This document shows positions 6,254 to 7,938 of a stretch of 7,938 nucleotides of DNA, in pieces. Source of the DNA: Clostridiales bacterium. GTDB taxonomy: Bacteria > Bacillota > Clostridia > Oscillospirales > Oscillospiraceae. The notes beneath the pieces are model-generated. The model was not told the DNA's origin, ran no database searches, and worked only from the letters and a program-made list of their open reading frames with translations. A program made the position numbers and the translations under genes. Where the stretch lies: the NCBI GenBank assembly GCA_019421975.1, contig JAHZEE010000073.1:1-7938 (forward strand), in the 5' to 3' direction. Each line of letters starts with the position of its first letter. The stretch's first letter is position 1.

Positions 6254-6287
6254 TTGAGGCTCCCTCCTAACGGGGTCAATTTATTTT

Positions 6288-6316
6288 ATTATAACATCTG
6301 GGCCGGTGGGGGACAA
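6288..6316 (-). promoter_or_regulatory. Promoter for the CE4-like gene and proC
   Basis: On the minus strand an extended -10, TGTTATAAT (hexamer 6288-6293), lies 17 bp downstream of TTGTCC (6311-6316), a four-of-six -35. Transcription should start near 6281, followed by the AGGAGG at 6263-6268 and the ATG at 6253. The extended TG makes this a believable promoter despite the moderate -35. Confidence 0.75.
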
Positions 6317-6384
6317 GAGGAAAGCCCTTTTTTGTGTGCTGTGGGAAAAAACCGGTCCTTTTGTCGAAAATTTCCAGGCGTCTC

Positions 6385-6413
6385 TTGACATTCTCCGGTC
6401 AATTCCACATAAT
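6385..6413 (+). promoter_or_regulatory. Promoter for the His/Cys-site membrane protein, with an overlapping dyad
   Basis: A perfect -35 TTGACA (6385-6390) and -10 CATAAT (6408-6413; five of six) are 17 bp apart. The leader to the ATG at 6465 would be about 45 nt. The -35 is the left arm of an 18-bp dyad, TTGAC (6385-6389) and GTCAA (6398-6402), which could be a repressor site. The promoter is real by its hexamers; the operator is only suggested. Confidence 0.75.
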
Positions 6414-6464
6414 TATAGTATCAAGCTGCGAAATATGGCGAAATTTGTCGTAGAGGGCGGTCAC

Positions 6465-7055
6465 ATGAAACGAGCAAGAGTGCGTATTAAACAGAACGGC
6501 AGCGCGCAGACCGGGCGTGTGTGTACGGCGGCGGTGTGCCCGGCATGCGCAAAAAAGGACCGGCATTTGACCTGGCCCCTGCTTGTCATCGGAGTTTGGC
6601 GGATTTTATCTCAGATTTTCACCTCGATTGACAGTGTGAAGGCCGGGACTGCGCCCTGGCAGCAGGCCCAGTTTTTACAGGGCGGCGCATTCTGGGGAGA
6701 TCTGGCGGAGCTTCTGGGATTTTTGGTCGCGGGCCTGTTCGGCGCCGTGCTGGTGGTGCTGGGCCTGCCCCGCCGGAGGATGATTGCGGCAGTGGTTCTG
6801 GCGCTCTGCTTTACAGTATCGGTGGGCATCCTGGCTGTCGGCGCGCAGACGGAACAGAGTCAGACGCCCATAGAGACCGGCTTTGTGGTCAACCTGCGCA
6901 GCGGCATGGCCCATCACGCAAACTGCGCCTATGTCGCTCAGATCCATGAGGAGAACAAGGCCTACTATGAGCAGGACGATCTGGATGGCGCCGTCGCAGC
7001 GGCCGACACGCTCTGCAGCCGCTGCTTTGCACAGATGACGGCCCTGGTGGATTGA
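6465..7055 (+). CDS. Membrane protein with C-terminal His/Cys putative zinc-binding domain
   Basis: I do not recognise this 196-residue protein as a named family. Residues 1-35 are basic and polar with Cys20, Cys25 and Cys28 (C-x4-C-x2-C). Membrane segments are likely at about 36-53, 82-100 and 106-127, with a basic PRRRM turn between the last two. Residues about 138-189 form a small domain reading GFVVNLRSGMAHHANCAYV, then an acidic helix (DDLDGAVAAAD), then LCSRCF. The order (aromatic/Val strand, H-x-x-C, helix with AxxA, C-x-x-C) resembles small Ada-like or host-nuclease-associated zinc domains, with His151, Cys154, Cys184 and Cys187 as likely ligands. That is a pattern match only. The start at 6465 has a modest GAGGGCGG upstream. 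An in-frame ATG at 6435 would add ten residues but has no Shine-Dalgarno. It lies 79 bp before the deaminase gene on the same strand. Confidence 0.85.
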   Translation: MKRARVRIKQNGSAQTGRVCTAAVCPACAKKDRHLTWPLLVIGVWRILSQIFTSIDSVKAGTAPWQQAQFLQGGAFWGDLAELLGFLVAGLFGAVLVVLGLPRRRMIAAVVLALCFTVSVGILAVGAQTEQSQTPIETGFVVNLRSGMAHHANCAYVAQIHEENKAYYEQDDLDGAVAAADTLCSRCFAQMTALVD

Positions 7056-7067
7056 GGCGGATTGGAC

Positions 7068-7096
7068 TTGCAGCGCCGCTGCAGGTGCAGTATAAT
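7068..7096 (+). promoter_or_regulatory. Probable promoter for the deaminase gene, with an internal dyad
   Basis: A perfect -10 TATAAT (7091-7096) lies 17 bp after TTGCAG (7068-7073), a weak three-of-six -35. A dyad, TGCAGC (7069-7074) and GCTGCA (7078-7083), overlaps the -35 and the spacer. A weak -35 overlapped by a dyad is compatible with a regulated promoter, but no regulator is identified. The start of transcription would be near 7103, leaving about 30 nt to the GTG at 7135. Confidence 0.6.
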
Positions 7097-7134
7097 AGAC
7101 AATCATCGACACAGTTTGCAAGGGGGGACCGGGC

Positions 7135-7635
7135 GTGGACCGGATCGATAAGGAGAACTACTATCTGGATATTGCGCAGACCGTCCAGGAACGCTCCACC
7201 TGCCTGCGGAAGCGGTATGGGGCAATCATTGTCCGAAACGATGAAATTGTCTCCACCGGCTACAATGGCGCGCCGCGTGGACGGAGCAACTGCTCTGATC
7301 TGGGGTACTGCCTGCGCGAGAAGCTGCAGATCCCCAGCGGAGAGCGGTATGAGCTGTGCCGCAGCGTGCACGCAGAGGCCAATGCGATTATCTCCGCGGC
7401 CCGCAGCGAGTGCATCGGCGGCACGCTTTACCTGGTGGGGATGGAGGCAAGGACCAATGAACTGGCGGGCCATATCACGCCCTGCTCCATGTGCCGGAGG
7501 CTGATTATCAACGCCGGTATTGCAAAGGTTGTGACGCGGGAGACACCGGAGAAATACCATGTGACCAATGTGCGGGACTGGGTGTTCAATGACGACACCA
7601 TCCTGGATCCGGATTTTGCACTGAAAGAGGATTGA
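7135..7635 (+). CDS. dCMP/cytidine deaminase-family zinc enzyme (ComEB-like)
   Basis: A 166-residue protein of the cytidine/deoxycytidylate deaminase family, which converts dCMP to dUMP to supply dTMP synthesis. The zinc and catalytic motifs are complete: SVHAEANAI (77-85; His79 ligand, Glu81 proton shuttle) and TPCSMCRR (115-122; Cys117 and Cys120 ligands). GYNGAPRG (42-49) matches the nucleotide-binding loop of dCMP deaminases. Between the two lies an insertion with Cys53, Cys59 and Cys75 (SNCSDLGYC, then IPSGERYELCRSVHAE), where ComEB-type enzymes have a differently spaced His/Cys stretch, perhaps a structural metal site. So the family is certain but dCMP as substrate is inferred. Translation starts at a GTG preceded by AGGGGGG (7121-7127) at 7-nt spacing. 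It has its own promoter and terminator, so it is a single-gene unit. Confidence 0.9.
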   Translation: MDRIDKENYYLDIAQTVQERSTCLRKRYGAIIVRNDEIVSTGYNGAPRGRSNCSDLGYCLREKLQIPSGERYELCRSVHAEANAIISAARSECIGGTLYLVGMEARTNELAGHITPCSMCRRLIINAGIAKVVTRETPEKYHVTNVRDWVFNDDTILDPDFALKED

Positions 7636-7662
7636 AAAGCGGCGCCCAAGGCGCCGCTTTTT
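7635..7662 (+). terminator. Intrinsic terminator of the deaminase gene
   Basis: Arms 7635-7646 and 7650-7661 give a perfect 12-bp stem (AAAAGCGGCGCC and its complement) with a CAA loop, followed by a T-run (7658-7662). The stem begins at the last base of the TGA stop codon. Confidence 0.93.
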
Positions 7663-7718
7663 GTATAATCTGTTTGGAACGGGGGAAACTATTTCCAGCA
7701 ACAAACAGGAGGCGCGAT

Positions 7719-7938
7719 ATGGTCAAAGGAATTTCAAAACAGGTGATTGTGGTCAAGGCTCCGGATCCCCGCTTTTTTGAACAGGCAATTTTCATTGTCC
7801 GTGAAGATGCGCTGGGGCGCGAGGGCGTGACGGATGAGGAGATTTTAAAAGAGGCAGGCCGCGTGGCGGATGGATACGCCAAACGGGGTGTGCCGAAGCT
7901 GCAGAGGCTCCTGGGCCGGCTCCCACTGGCGGCCTACA
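7719..7938 (+). CDS. Unrecognised small basic protein, C-terminus beyond the window
   Basis: 73 codons are visible, starting MVKGISKQVIVVKAPDPRFF and continuing through EQAIFIVRED, a TDEEILKEAGRVADGYAKRG helix region and a basic PKLQRLLGRLP stretch before the window ends. AGGAGG at 7707-7712 is 6 nt before the ATG, so translation is well supported. There is no signal peptide, membrane segment or metal motif in the visible part. The beginning, with a beta strand (QVIVV), the PDPRFFEQAIFIV turn and a helix, suggests a small alpha/beta protein. I have an impression of similar short conserved Clostridia proteins carrying uninformative or translation-factor-like labels, but I do not assign a function. 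It follows the deaminase terminator by 56 bp. A TATAAT at 7664-7669 lacks a matching -35. Confidence 0.82.
   Translation, partial: MVKGISKQVIVVKAPDPRFFEQAIFIVREDALGREGVTDEEILKEAGRVADGYAKRGVPKLQRLLGRLPLAAY

Noticed and set aside
7664..7669. TATAAT just after the deaminase terminator as a promoter for the last gene
   Set aside because: The position of a -35 falls in the terminator stem and does not resemble TTGACA; the TGnTATAAT extension is off by one base.

Overview
The window looks like chromosomal DNA from a GC-rich, spore-forming member of the Clostridia, most likely the Oscillospiraceae (Flavonifractor/Intestinimonas/Oscillibacter type). The reasons are a Firmicutes-type Rex repressor, a PdaA-like (delta-lactam) deacetylase, a surface protein with the SLH arrangement common in that family, a tiny Cys/Trp/Ile-rich membrane peptide of the sporulation-associated kind, AGGAGG-type ribosome binding sites and sigma-A promoters. 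The family placement is inference from protein style, not from a database search. I see no mobile element, CRISPR array, tRNA or rRNA.

Layout. Positions 1-3783 are transcribed leftwards (minus strand). A yihY/BrkB-type membrane protein gene (2893-3729) is followed, across a strong hairpin, by a pdaA-like deacetylase gene (2034-2828). Next comes rex (1314-1949) with its own consensus promoter, then an SLH-domain exported protein gene (193-1317) whose start overlaps the rex stop as ATGA, then a tiny membrane peptide gene (1-109) cut by the window edge. A single gene for a two-CBS-domain protein (3877-4305) reads rightwards and faces proC. Both end on one bidirectional terminator (4312-4346). 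proC (4347-5165) lies 20 bp after a gene for an exported copper-amine-oxidase-N-like/NodB-like protein (5186-6253). The two look like one leftward operon from a recognisable promoter at 6288-6316. From 6385 rightwards there is a membrane protein with a C-terminal His/Cys putative zinc site (6465-7055), a dCMP/cytidine deaminase-family gene (7135-7635) with promoter and terminator, and the start of an unrecognised conserved-looking protein (7719 to the edge).

How they fit together. Much of the left part concerns the cell envelope and sporulation (PdaA, SLH protein, YihY, tiny peptide), with the NADH/NAD+ sensor Rex embedded in it. proC and the deaminase are housekeeping metabolism (proline, pyrimidine deoxynucleotides). 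No gap between genes exceeds 300 bases.

I did not find a clearly novel multi-gene system. The best leads are the NodB-like protein in which every recognisable catalytic motif is lost, although an intact relative lies in the same window; the translational overlap of rex with a surface protein; and a hairpin that buries the pdaA ribosome binding site.
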